Positions 25,691-34,603 of a stretch of 42,522 bases of DNA are shown here, one piece after another. The stretch comes from Streptacidiphilus sp. ASG 303 (lineage in GTDB: Bacteria; Actinomycetota; Actinomycetes; Streptomycetales; Streptomycetaceae). The stretch covers positions 1-42,522 of the forward strand of contig NZ_JAJLRA010000037.1 of assembly GCF_020991365.1 (NCBI RefSeq), written 5' to 3'. Under the pieces are notes generated by a model. The model was given only the letters and a program-made list of their open reading frames with translations, had not been told where the DNA came from and searched no databases. The position numbers were made by a program, and so were the translations under genes. How positions within the stretch are numbered: position 1 is the first letter of the stretch; each line of letters begins with the position of its first letter.

Positions 25691-26866
25691 TCACCGCCGG
25701 TGTCCGTTCCCGTGTCCGTCGGGGTGCAGGACCACCTTGGTCCAGCCCTCGTCACGGGCGTCGAAGTGCTCGTAGGCGGTGGAGACCTCGTCGAGGCCGA
25801 GCTCGTGCGAGACGACGAAGCTCGGCTTCGCCTTCCCGCCGGCGATCAGATCCCGCAGCGCCCGGTTGTACCGCTTCACCGGCGCCTGCCCGGTCCCCAT
25901 GTGCTGGCCCTTGAACCACATCGTCCCGAAGTCGATCGGGACCTTGCCCTGCGCCTCCAGCTCCCCCTGGTTCTCCGCGCCGCCGGGGTCCTGGGGCAGG
26001 AAGACGCCCACCACGCCGATGTCGCCCGTGAACCTGACCGCGTCGATCAGTCCGTTGAGCGTGAGGCTGGCGTCCTCGTGACCCTGGGGGTCGTGGGCCT
26101 GGTAGCCGACGCACTCGCAGCCGTTGTCGGCGCCCAGACCGAGGGTGGCCTCCTTGACGACCTCCGCCGGGTCCTGCTCGGCGGTGTTGATCGGGATGGC
26201 TCCGATCTCTTCCGCCTTTCGGAGCCGGTCGGGCTGGTGGTCGGCGGTCCAGACCCGGCCGGCGCCCTTGAGGAGGGCGGAGTAGGTGGCCATCAGCCCG
26301 ACGGGGCCGGCACCGAAGACGACGGTCTGGTCGCCCGGCTTGACGTGGGCCATCTCGGTGGCGTGGTAGCCGGTGGGGAAGATGTCCGCGAGCATGACGT
26401 AGTCGGTCTGCCGCTCGGCGGCGTCCTCGCCCAGGCGCAGGGCGTTGAAGTCGCCGTAGGGCACGCGCAGCAGCTCCGCCTGACCGCCCTGGTAGGGGCC
26501 CATGTCGGCGAACCCGTAGGCCGCTCCCGCGAGGGCCGGTTCGGGCTGCATGGTCAGGCAGTAGTTGGTCAGACCCCGCTCGCACTGCTTGCAGAAGCCG
26601 CAGGCGATGTTGAAGGGCAGGACCACGTACTCGCCGACCTGGACCTTGCGGACGGCCGGTCCGACCTCCACGACCTGGCCCATGTTCTCGTGTCCCAGGG
26701 TGCGGCCGGACTCGAACGAGGTGCGGCCCTCGTACATGTGCAGGTCCGAGCCGCAGATGTTGGTGGCGGTAATCCTGACAACGATGTCACAGGGGTGTTC
26801 GATCCTCGCGTCGGGCACGTCCTTCACCGTGACCGTCCGCGGTCCTTCGTATACTGCCGCTTTCAT
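25691..26866 (-). CDS. Glutathione-independent formaldehyde dehydrogenase-like zinc enzyme
   Basis: A 391-residue medium-chain zinc dehydrogenase close to the FdhA group. Key segments are NICGSDLHMYEGR (catalytic cysteine), LGHENMGQVVEVGP, the structural zinc cluster IACGFCKQCERGLTNYC (~89-105), and VVFGAGPVGLMATYSALLKGAG for NAD binding. ADNGCECVGYQAHDPQGHED is a hallmark of this subgroup. The start ATG at 26866 has an AGGAG site; an in-frame extension upstream has no ribosome site. It is related to, but clearly different from, the dehydrogenase at 23127-24302. Substrate is likely formaldehyde or another short aldehyde or alcohol. Confidence 0.9.
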   Translation of the reverse strand: MKAAVYEGPRTVTVKDVPDARIEHPCDIVVRITATNICGSDLHMYEGRTSFESGRTLGHENMGQVVEVGPAVRKVQVGEYVVLPFNIACGFCKQCERGLTNYCLTMQPEPALAGAAYGFADMGPYQGGQAELLRVPYGDFNALRLGEDAAERQTDYVMLADIFPTGYHATEMAHVKPGDQTVVFGAGPVGLMATYSALLKGAGRVWTADHQPDRLRKAEEIGAIPINTAEQDPAEVVKEATLGLGADNGCECVGYQAHDPQGHEDASLTLNGLIDAVRFTGDIGVVGVFLPQDPGGAENQGELEAQGKVPIDFGTMWFKGQHMGTGQAPVKRYNRALRDLIAGGKAKPSFVVSHELGLDEVSTAYEHFDARDEGWTKVVLHPDGHGNGHRR

Positions 26867-27934
26867 GATGGCGTCTCCTGGTGCCGCGGTGCGTCCGCGA
26901 CTCTGAAGTGGTGGAGACTGCGCGAGGAGCCCGTCGGCTCCGGCACGTGCTTCGACGGGGTCCGTGACTCCGGCACGTCTCTGCGGGCCGTTCACCCGGA
27001 TCGGGTGGAACGACGGTTACGCCGCCGGCCCGTCCGGCGGAGCCTCAGCGCTCCGGCGGCGTGCCGCGCGGGTCTGCGTCGGCCTCGACCGCGGAACAAC
27101 CGCTCGGCGGCCGGTCAGCCGAATCCTCGTACCCGGACGGGGGCGGCCGTCGGCCGAAGGGATTGCCGATTCGGATCACCAGCCGGTTCCCGTCTTCTTC
27201 CACCGTACGCCGATATCCCTGCCCGTGCGGGGAGCGGACGGCTGCCCGGACCGCCCCCGCCGCGCCCCGTGCTCGGCACCGCCGCCACGGCCGGTCGATC
27301 GGTGCGACCGTCCCGAGGAGCCTTCCGGGCAGCAGCCCGGCTCGCGGACCACGTACCGGAGGGCATCGGGCTCCGCCGCGCGGAGGGGCACGGGGCACGC
27401 GGACGGGGAGACAGATCCGAGGCCACGGCGACCGCCCGCCGGCTGCTTCACCGGAAACACGGATCGCGGCGAGGGCGGGGACGGCGGAACGGGGCTGTGG
27501 TCACGGGGCAGGGCAGAACGAAGCCGGGAACGCAGGAGGAGTGATGTCGGTTCAGGATTCCCTTGCCGACCCCCTGCGGGCACTCCGGCCGGACGTGGGT
27601 TCTGCGCCGCTTTGCCCGGTGCCCCCGGCGCAGCGGCGCCTGCGGGCTCGCCCGGGCGGGAGCGGTCCCCCTCCGCGCTGCGACTGCTGTGCGGGGGCTC
27701 CGCTGCAGCGGCCCACCACCGATCCGGCCGAGACCGCTCCCCCTTGGTCCCGCCGCCTCTGCGCGGCGGCCGGAAGGGCCGTACCACCCTGCCGTGCGGG
27801 GCCGGACGCGGCCCGTGCCGCCCCGTCCTTCCGGGGTGGAACGCTCCTCCTGAGCGGCGGTACGACGAGCGGCGGGCGCCGCTCGCGCCCGGCCGGGCGG
27901 GGACCGGATCCGCGAGGGCTCCGGGGGCGGACGG
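26867..27934. other. About 1 kb without a recognised gene
   Basis: An ATG at 27544 with a very good ribosome site (AGGAGGAG, four-base spacing) opens MSVQDSLADPLRALRPDVGS. The frame stays open to 28050 but soon becomes low-complexity and runs antisense over the next gene, so it may be a truncated gene start. A minus-strand piece near 27200 (RTVEEDGNRLVIRIGNPFGR) also looks protein-like. Neither is recognised. Confidence 0.3.
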
Positions 27935-29254
27935 TCAGGGCCGGGGTGGCCGGGGGTGGGCGGCGAGGTGGTCCTGGAGCTCCCGGTGGCGGAACTGGTG
28001 GGCGGTCCCGGAGATCCGAAGGATGCCCAGGTCGTAGCAGCACTCCATGAACCGGCCCAGGCGCCAGGGCAGCAGTGTGCGGCTGCCGGCGAGGAAGGCG
28101 AGGTAGCGGACCGTCGCTCCTCCCGCGAAGCGGGACGCCAGGGCGACGGCCAGGGCGTTGCCGCATCCGAAGACCAGACCGAGGACGAGGCCGGCGATGA
28201 GCATCACGGCGACGTCGACCGGCAGGCTGCCGGAGTGCGGGAGGACTCCGGCAAGAGCAGCCACGGCGCACATGGCCCCGTCGGCGACGAGGCCGATCAG
28301 GAGGGCGGTGGAGAGCCGGCTGGTCCAGTCGCCCCGGATCACGCGGCACGCGTCGGCGTGAAGCGTCCCGTCCTGGTGGCCACTCGCCTGTCCGGCTCTG
28401 AACGTGCGGGCGACATCGATCACCATCCCGGCCAGGACACCTTGCACGAGGCCGCCGGCGGGATCGTGCCAGGGCCAGGAGCCGGGGACATGCAGGTACG
28501 TGCCCGCGATGCCCGCGAGGATCCCGATCAGCAGCCCGCCCACGACCGGGCCGCCGGTCACCGTGGTGCGGAGACGACGAAGCATCCTCCGCTGGTCGGC
28601 GTACTGCGGCTTGGGCCACGACGGCCTCCCCCACACGGCGGCCGGAACGACGGCCGTGAGCACCGCTGCCGTCCTCCAGGTGGCCCGCTCCGTCTTCTCG
28701 ACGAGCGCGGCCAGGGCCAGGGCGGGAGCCTCGCACAGCGGGACCACGACGGCCGTCACGGCCCGGTCGATCCGGCGGACACGGCGGGGACCGGCGAGGG
28801 GCCGCAGCTCGTGGAGGACGAGGTCGGTGGTGGGCAGGGTGCGTCCGGCCAGGGGAGGCCTCCCCCTGTTGCTGTCGAGGTAGGCGGCCAGGACTGCGAG
28901 GCGGCGGTGCGCCTGGGCCGCGTTCCCAGCGGCTGCGGGGCGCTGTCCGAGGTCGCCGGGCGTCCTGCCGGTCGCATGGGTTCCGGCTGCGGCCCGGATG
29001 CTCGCGGGGATGAAGCGGTCCAGCAGGTACCGCGACAGCTCCCCCGTTCACGCGAGGGTGATGAGCAGGGCGGGGCTGCGCTTGTAGGTGCCGGAGGCGT
29101 CCCGCTCCTGGAAGACCACCACGGCCAGGGTCAGCCGCCACGGCGTGCTCAAGGACTCGGCCAGGGCACGTGCCGACCACCCGATCCCCGCCACGGACAC
29201 CAGGACGGACGCCCAGGCCGCCACCCCCCACCCGCCACGCCCCCGAAGCTTCAT
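27935..29254 (-). pseudogene. NACHT-type membrane protein lacking its ATPase core
   Basis: One frame runs from ATG 29254 to 27935 with a single TGA at 29048-29050. Before the stop is an N-terminal membrane helix (WGVAAWASVLVSVAGIGWSARA). After it comes ELSRYLLDRFIPAS, AQAHRRLAVLAAYLDSNRGR and several membrane helices, ending YLAFLAGSRTLLPWRLGRF and QFRHRELQDHLAAHP. The end pieces match Streptomyces NACHT NTPase proteins, which have an N-terminal helix, a ~300-residue NACHT domain and a C-terminal membrane block with LFDRFVPA and FRHRELQDWL. Here the P-loop and whole NACHT core are missing at the point of the stop. A separate 274-residue membrane protein could still start at the GTG at 28759. 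Confidence 0.65.
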
Positions 29255-29417
29255 GCTGCAGATCCTCTCCGCCGTCGGGCCGGGTCCGCCACTGATCGGC
29301 AGACGTCACCGGGGACGTCCGGCGTCGCCTCTCGGGGTGGAACGTCCTCGGCCGCTGACGTGAGCCGGGGGCGACGGACTCGGCGGCCCCGGCTCCTGCC
29401 CGGCGGGGACGGACGGA

Positions 29418-31673
29418 TCAGGGCCCCGCGGTGGACGGGGCGGCCCGGTAGACGGCGTAGACGTCGTGGACGTCGTCCCCGGAGTCCTGGCTGTCCGGCC
29501 GGTCGAAGCGGACGGCCACGAAGCCGTTGCCGCTGACGCCCTGGATCCGGAAGGACTGCTCCTTGGCCAGCACCCGCTGCGTCGCCGCGTCGAGCACCAG
29601 GCCGTTGGGCCGGCCGTCCTGCGTGGTGCTCCCGCTGTCGCTGGGCACCCCGACCGATCCGTACAGCCGTCCCGAGATGCAGGTCTCGGGGCGGAAGGTC
29701 AGCTGGCCCTCGCCCTGCTGCCACAGCCGGCGCCCCGTGCGGAGGTCGTAGGCGTAGGCGCGCTCCTGCTCGACCGCGTAGACCCGGTCGTGGTCGGCGT
29801 CCCAGGTCAGGTGCAGGGTCTCGGCATCGCCGATCCTGCCGAGCTCGTGCCCGTTGCGCACGTCGTACGCGTAGAGCGGGCCGTCCTGCCACTGGAGGAC
29901 CACGTGGTCGCCCACGACCCCCCATTCGGCCGGGGAGACGTCGGGGTCGAGCCGGGCTCCTGCCGGCGCCGTCCGGGTCAGGTCCCACAGGCGCTTCCCC
30001 CCGGCCGCCAGGTCGTGGACGGCCAGGGTCCGGTCGCCGGAGGCGGTGCGGGCGTGGACGAAGGCCCAGCGCCCGGCCTGGATGTCGTACACCCCGAGGG
30101 AGTTCGGGACGTCGCGTCCGCTGGCGTCGGTGGGGACGCTGACCACCGCCCGCCCCCTCGGGTCGCGGATCGCGGTCGTGCCGGCGGCCTTGTCGGTGGT
30201 GACGATCCAGCCGTTCAGGAACTGGGCGTCGCCCTTGTCGTCGTCGTAGGTGAACGTGCCGATCCGGGTCCCGTCGAGCCCGTAGGTGTCGACCACGGTG
30301 TGGTGCCGCTCAGGTGTGAGGCCGTCGGAGGGGACGGTCGTGCGGTAGGTGAACCCGATCACCTCGGTGCCGTCGATGTAGCCCTGCTGCCACTGCAGCG
30401 TGTTGCCGTCAGCACCCGAGGGTTCCGGGACGGTGGCGGTGACGTGGCCGGTGGCGGCGTCCACGACGCGGATGCCGGGGCCGTCCGGGTAGGCGAAGCG
30501 GTCGCTGAAGGACATCCACTCGGGGCGGCTGCGGTCGGACGTGCTGTCCGGCCGGGCGCTCCACGCCGGCGCCGGGCCCAGGCCGGTGGCCGCGTCGAGG
30601 GCCGGAGGAGTGTTCGCCGCGCCGGGGGGAGTGCTGCCCGCACCGGGTATCGCGGGATCCGCGCCGCCGGCCGGGGAGACGCTGGTGCGGGAACGCTGGT
30701 GGGTGCCGTCGAGGCGGAAGTCCCACAGGTCGCCGGAGACCGTCCCTCCGGCCACGTCGCTGAAGGCCACCATGAGGTCGTCGTCCTCCGCTGCGCGCTG
30801 GGCGACGGGGACCTCGACCACCCAGGTGACCTGCTGTCCCACCGCGAGCCTCAGGTCCTTCCCCTGCCGCGCCTCGAGCGGCGTGCAGGAGGGCGGTCCG
30901 CTCCCGTCGTCGCCGGCCACCTGGATCCGGTCGGTGAGGACCCGGTGGGAGACGGCGTCCGCCAGGGCCATGGTGAGGCTCGGCTGGGGGTCCGTCCCGG
31001 ACGGGTCGTCCGTCCTCCACGACACGGGACCGGCGTTGCGGACCGTGACCGTGACGGGGAACACCTGGCCGGCGGTCTCCTGCTCGCACCGGGGTTCCGC
31101 CGGACCGCCGATGCGGACCTGTATGTCGGCGTCCAGCCTGCGGTGCCCCTGAACGCCGAGGGCGAAGTGGTGTTCCAGCCCCTCGTGCCCCTCGTGGCCG
31201 CCGTGCGGGCCGAGCGCACCGGTCAGGACGACGACGCAGGCCGCCGCGGTCAGTGCGAGGACGGTGAGGAGGACGGCGAGTGCGGACGGGCGTCCGCGCC
31301 ACCGCCCGCTGGGGGGCGCGGGGGCCGCCGGGGCGGCGCCCGTCCGGGGCGGGCGGGCGGGGGGAAGGGGCGGTGCGACGGCGGACGGGTGCGGCGGCAG
31401 GGCCGGACCGGCCGGACCGGCGGCTGCGGACGGCCGCACGGTGAACGCCTCGGCCCAGGAGCGCAGTTCGGCGTCCCTGCCGAGCGCCTCGTCGAGGGCG
31501 ACGCGCAGGGCCGTCGCCCGCTCGGGCCGCTCAGGGTTCTCCCGCCAGGACAGCCAGGCGTCCCGGAGTGCGGGATGGCGCTCCAGGAGGCGTGCGGGCA
31601 GCGGCTCGCCCTGGACGCCCGGTTCGGCGGACAGCGTGGCCAGGACGTTGCGGGCCAGGTCGGACGTCTGCAC
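29418..31673 (-). CDS. Membrane protein with helical N-terminus and PQQ-like propeller
   Basis: A 751-residue single-pass protein. Residues 1-75 form a helical module (DLARNVLATLSAEPGV, LPARLLERHPALRDAWLSW). A proline-rich linker leads to a membrane helix at ~129-152 (SALAVLLTVLALTAAACVVV). Just outside is a histidine-rich stretch (residues 157-178, seven His). A beta-sandwich-like region (~180-330) follows, then a PQQ/WD-like propeller (~390-745) with repeats such as GIRVVDAATGHVTATVPE, LYAYDVRNGHELGRIG and RAYAYDLRTGRRLWQQG. The GTG start at 31673 has GAGAGGAAC upstream. Adjacent to the NACHT remnant on the same strand. No enzymatic motif seen; a surface sensor or scaffold is a guess. Confidence 0.75.
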   Translation of the reverse strand: MQTSDLARNVLATLSAEPGVQGEPLPARLLERHPALRDAWLSWRENPERPERATALRVALDEALGRDAELRSWAEAFTVRPSAAAGPAGPALPPHPSAVAPPLPPARPPRTGAAPAAPAPPSGRWRGRPSALAVLLTVLALTAAACVVVLTGALGPHGGHEGHEGLEHHFALGVQGHRRLDADIQVRIGGPAEPRCEQETAGQVFPVTVTVRNAGPVSWRTDDPSGTDPQPSLTMALADAVSHRVLTDRIQVAGDDGSGPPSCTPLEARQGKDLRLAVGQQVTWVVEVPVAQRAAEDDDLMVAFSDVAGGTVSGDLWDFRLDGTHQRSRTSVSPAGGADPAIPGAGSTPPGAANTPPALDAATGLGPAPAWSARPDSTSDRSRPEWMSFSDRFAYPDGPGIRVVDAATGHVTATVPEPSGADGNTLQWQQGYIDGTEVIGFTYRTTVPSDGLTPERHHTVVDTYGLDGTRIGTFTYDDDKGDAQFLNGWIVTTDKAAGTTAIRDPRGRAVVSVPTDASGRDVPNSLGVYDIQAGRWAFVHARTASGDRTLAVHDLAAGGKRLWDLTRTAPAGARLDPDVSPAEWGVVGDHVVLQWQDGPLYAYDVRNGHELGRIGDAETLHLTWDADHDRVYAVEQERAYAYDLRTGRRLWQQGEGQLTFRPETCISGRLYGSVGVPSDSGSTTQDGRPNGLVLDAATQRVLAKEQSFRIQGVSGNGFVAVRFDRPDSQDSGDDVHDVYAVYRAAPSTAGP

Positions 31674-32041
31674 GGGCCTGTTCCTCTCGCTCGGTCGGAA
31701 AGCGGCATGGAAGGGGGCACCGGACCGCCCCGGCGGCACCCGGGCGCGGCACCGGGCACACGGACGTCCCCGCGGAAGGCGCCCGGGCGGGATGCAGGGC
31801 GCGACTGCGCCTGTCGACATGTCTACGGCACCGCGAGCACCGGCGGCCAGCGTCCGGCTGTCCCCTATTGCGGGGACGGCCGGCGCGCCGTCCCGGCGGG
31901 CGGCGGCCGCACCCGGGCGAGCCGGCGGGGCCGTGCGCCCCGCCGGGCCGCGTCCGGTAACTGATCTTGCGGCAGGTCGAGGTGGGACGGCGGATGCGGC
32001 GACCGCCGACGACGTGGAGCCCCCGGCGGCCGACCACCCGC
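31674..32041. other. No recognised gene
   Basis: Promoter-side region of the propeller gene, about 370 bases; no coding region or clear promoter was picked out. Confidence 0.3.
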
Positions 32042-32207
32042 CTTCACCAGGGAGATCCAGCGCGACCGCGACGCGGTCGAACGGTGCTTCGCCCGCCTCA
32101 AGCGGTTCCGCATGATCGCCGCTTGCTTCGACGAGCCCGCCGACCGCTGCCGCGCCGCAGTCGTCCTGGCCTCACTCATCCTCTGGCTCCACGAACCAGC
32201 CCGATGA
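32042..32207 (+). pseudogene. IS5-type transposase C-terminal fragment
   Basis: The frame reads FTREIQRDRDAVERCFARLK then RFRMIAACFDEPADRCRAAV and LASLILWLHEPAR before a stop. This is the last part of an IS5 DDE transposase, with the catalytic glutamate in VERCF.RLK.FR. The stop is followed by TGATCCATC, also found right after the IS5 remnant at 35472, which suggests a shared terminal repeat. Confidence 0.7.
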
Positions 32208-32415
32208 TCCATCAGGAAGCCCCGGTCTCCTGCGGCCAACCCGTCATCACCACGCAAGTTCGCCCGACGGCGACCCCTTCAGTCACGAACTGCTGACCGG
32301 GCCCGCCGTCTCGGTGTTCAAGGCAGAACCCCTCCATCCCGACAGGGAGCCGGCGGGCATCGCGGCCGGCGCCGGCATCCCACGATGACGACGTCGCCGG
32401 CTGCGCTCCGCGTGC
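32208..32415. other. Short spacer, nothing recognised
   Basis: Convergent spacer between the IS5 fragment and the exporter gene. No terminator-grade hairpin was identified. Confidence 0.3.
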
Positions 32416-33894
32416 TCATCGGGGTCCGCGATTCCCGTCAGCCTGCGGTGCGAAGGGTCCGGGCGGTCCGGGTGGTCCGGGTGGTCCGGGCAGCAGCAGG
32501 CAGGCCGCGAGCAGGAAGGCCGTGGCGGCGGTGGCCGCGGCGAACGCCTGGGTGAAGCCGTGGTCCAGGAGCACCGGATCGGCGTCGGCACTGCGGGTGG
32601 CGGCGGCGAGCACGACGGCGAAGGCGGCGGTGCCCAGCGGTGAGCCGAGCCGCTGGGCGATGTTCAGCGTGGTGCTGGCACCGGCGGCTTGGCTGCGGCT
32701 GAGCGACCGGTAGGCGGCCGCCACGGGCGGCAGACCGGAAAGGCTCGCGCCCAGTCCCCGGACGAACAGCAGCAGGCACAGCCATGCCAGGGGGCCGGCG
32801 GGGGTGAGCACCAGGAGGCCGGCGGTGCCGAGCAGGCCGAGCACGGCCCCGACGGAGGCGGTGCGGCGCGGCCCGTACGTGTCGGTGAAACGGCCCGCCA
32901 GCGGCAGCGCCAGCACGGCGCCGAAGCCCTGCGGTGCCAGGACGGCGCCGGCGGTCAGCGGACTCATCGCTCGGACTTGCTGGAGGTAGAGCGGCAGCAG
33001 CAGGACGACACCGTCGCCGGTCAGGCGCGACAGGAAGGCGGCGCCGGTTCCTGCGGCGAACGCCTTGTCCTTGAACAGGTGCAGGTCCAGCAGCGCGTCT
33101 TCGCCCCGGTGCAGAGCGTGGACGGCGAACAGGCCGAGCAGGCCCAGGCCCGACGCGACGAGGACCAGGGCCGTCGGGTCGGTGAGGTCGCCGCTCCGGG
33201 CCGTGCGGGAGACCGCGTGGACGAGCAGGCCCAGCCCAGGTCCGATCAGCGCCAGCCCGGTGACGTCCAGCCGCCTCCAAGTCCCGGTAGGCGGGTCGGC
33301 GGGCAGCCGGCGGGCCGCGAACGCGGCGCCCGCGATGCCCAGCGGCAGGTTGACGTAGAAGATCCAGCGCCAGGAGGCGTGCGCCACGATCGCCCCGCCG
33401 ACGGTCGGCCCGAGGATCGGGCCGAGCAGGGTCGGAATGGCGACGATGCCCATCACCCGCCCCAACCGCTCCCGGCCGGCGACCTGCGCCACCAGGGTCT
33501 GGCCGAGCGGCGCGAGCAGACCGCCCACCATGCCCTGGACGATCCGCAGCCCGATGAGCCAGCCGATCGAGGGGGCCGCCCCGCACAGGGCAGACACTGC
33601 CGAGAAGGCCGGCAGGCAGCCCAGGTAGAGGCGGCGGGCACCCAGCCTGTCCGCCAGCCACCCCGACACCGGCAGGGTCAGGGCGAGCGCCAGCAGGTAG
33701 CCGGTGCCGATCCACTGCACGGCGGTGAGCGTGGTGTGGAACTCGCGCCGGATCGTGTCCAGCGCGATGTTCACGACCGTGCCGTCCAGGGTCGACAGCA
33801 CCGAGCCGAAGACCGCCGCCGACGCCACCTTCAGCACTGCGCGCTCCAGCCTCGGCGGGGCGGGCCGACCGGTGGACCGCAGGGGCCAGGGCAT
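32416..33894 (-). CDS. DHA2-type MFS multidrug exporter
   Basis: A 492-residue, 14-helix major facilitator of the EmrB/QacA (DHA2) group. Family motifs are LDGTVVNIALDTIRREF (motif D1, helix 1), TGYLLALALTLPVSGWLADRLGARR (motif A) and the helix-5 antiporter motif around LLGPILGPTVGGAIV, then WRWIFYVNLPLG. It would export a lipophilic drug or metabolite in exchange for protons. ATG 33894 has GGAG seven bases upstream. The C-terminus carries a PGPPGPPGPPGP stretch encoded by a 9-bp tandem repeat. The divergent TetR gene and a perfect operator lie directly upstream. Confidence 0.93.
   Translation of the reverse strand: MPWPLRSTGRPAPPRLERAVLKVASAAVFGSVLSTLDGTVVNIALDTIRREFHTTLTAVQWIGTGYLLALALTLPVSGWLADRLGARRLYLGCLPAFSAVSALCGAAPSIGWLIGLRIVQGMVGGLLAPLGQTLVAQVAGRERLGRVMGIVAIPTLLGPILGPTVGGAIVAHASWRWIFYVNLPLGIAGAAFAARRLPADPPTGTWRRLDVTGLALIGPGLGLLVHAVSRTARSGDLTDPTALVLVASGLGLLGLFAVHALHRGEDALLDLHLFKDKAFAAGTGAAFLSRLTGDGVVLLLPLYLQQVRAMSPLTAGAVLAPQGFGAVLALPLAGRFTDTYGPRRTASVGAVLGLLGTAGLLVLTPAGPLAWLCLLLFVRGLGASLSGLPPVAAAYRSLSRSQAAGASTTLNIAQRLGSPLGTAAFAVVLAAATRSADADPVLLDHGFTQAFAAATAATAFLLAACLLLPGPPGPPGPPGPFAPQADGNRGPR
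32456..32491. repeat. 9-bp tandem repeat in the exporter tail
   Basis: Four copies of GGTCCGGGY in frame encode the collagen-like Pro-Gly-Pro tail. Copy number is likely to vary by slippage without changing the frame. Confidence 0.75.
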
Positions 33895-33909
33895 GGTCAC
33901 ACTCCATAA

Positions 33910-33928
33910 CTGATACAATCCGTATCAG
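33910..33928. promoter_or_regulatory. Operator between exporter and TetR gene
   Basis: CTGATAC-AATCC-GTATCAG is a perfect 7-bp inverted repeat with a five-base centre. It sits 15 bases from each start codon, covering both promoters, so the TetR protein would repress the exporter and itself. Confidence 0.75.
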
Positions 33929-33943
33929 ATATAGGGTAGTCGC

Positions 33944-34603
33944 ATGGACCACGCCGACACCTCCCGGCCCCGCCCGCTGCGGGCCGACGCCGCGGACAAC
34001 CAGCGCGCCATCCTGAACGCGGCGGCCCGGCTGTGGGCGGAGGACCCCGACGCGCCCGTGGCCGCCGTCGCGGACGCCGCCGGCGTCAGCCGGGTCACCG
34101 TCTACCGGCGCTTCCCCACCCGCGAGGGCCTGCTGGACGCGCTGCGCGAGCAGGCCGCCCGGGAATCGGCCGACGCGATCGCGGGAATCGATCCGCTCCA
34201 CGGACCGCCCCTACAGGCACTGGAGCGCATCGTCGGCGCGCTGGCCGAGATCGCCCACCGCTACCAGGTCGTGTACCTGCCGGGGATCACCAGCACCCCG
34301 GCCGCCTCCGACCGCGACATCCGCGCCGGCCTCACCGAACTGGTCACCCGCGCCCAGACCGTCGGCGAAGTCCGCACCGACATCCCGGCCGGCTGGGTCG
34401 TCACCGTCATCTCCGCCCACCTGGCAGCGGCAGCCCGCGCCCAGCACCGAGGGGACACCGAACCCGCCGCCACCGGAGGGCTGCTGACGGCCACACTGCT
34501 GCACGGCATCGCTGCCGGGTCGGACTCCCCGCCCAGGCCCCGTCCGGCGGATCATGCGACTGCCGGCCGGTCGGCTCGTTGCACCTGCCACGGGGCGGGA
34601 TGA
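33944..34603 (+). CDS. TetR family repressor of the adjacent exporter
   Basis: A 219-residue TetR protein. The DNA-binding domain is at residues ~18-65 (NQRAILNAAARLWAEDPDAP, VADAAGVSRVTVYRRFPTREGLLDAL). The ligand domain follows. It is divergent from the DHA2 exporter with a perfect operator between them, the standard drug-sensing layout. The last ~25 residues (after HGIAAGSD) are basic and atypical; the stop codon lies at the left edge of an IS5 remnant, so the native C-terminus may have been altered by that insertion. Confidence 0.88.
   Translation: MDHADTSRPRPLRADAADNQRAILNAAARLWAEDPDAPVAAVADAAGVSRVTVYRRFPTREGLLDALREQAARESADAIAGIDPLHGPPLQALERIVGALAEIAHRYQVVYLPGITSTPAASDRDIRAGLTELVTRAQTVGEVRTDIPAGWVVTVISAHLAAAARAQHRGDTEPAATGGLLTATLLHGIAAGSDSPPRPRPADHATAGRSARCTCHGAG

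Noticed and set aside
24461-27544. Plus-strand frame of 1027 codons
   Set aside because: It lies antisense to two clear dehydrogenase/SRPBCC genes and has shadow-like composition without recognisable motifs.
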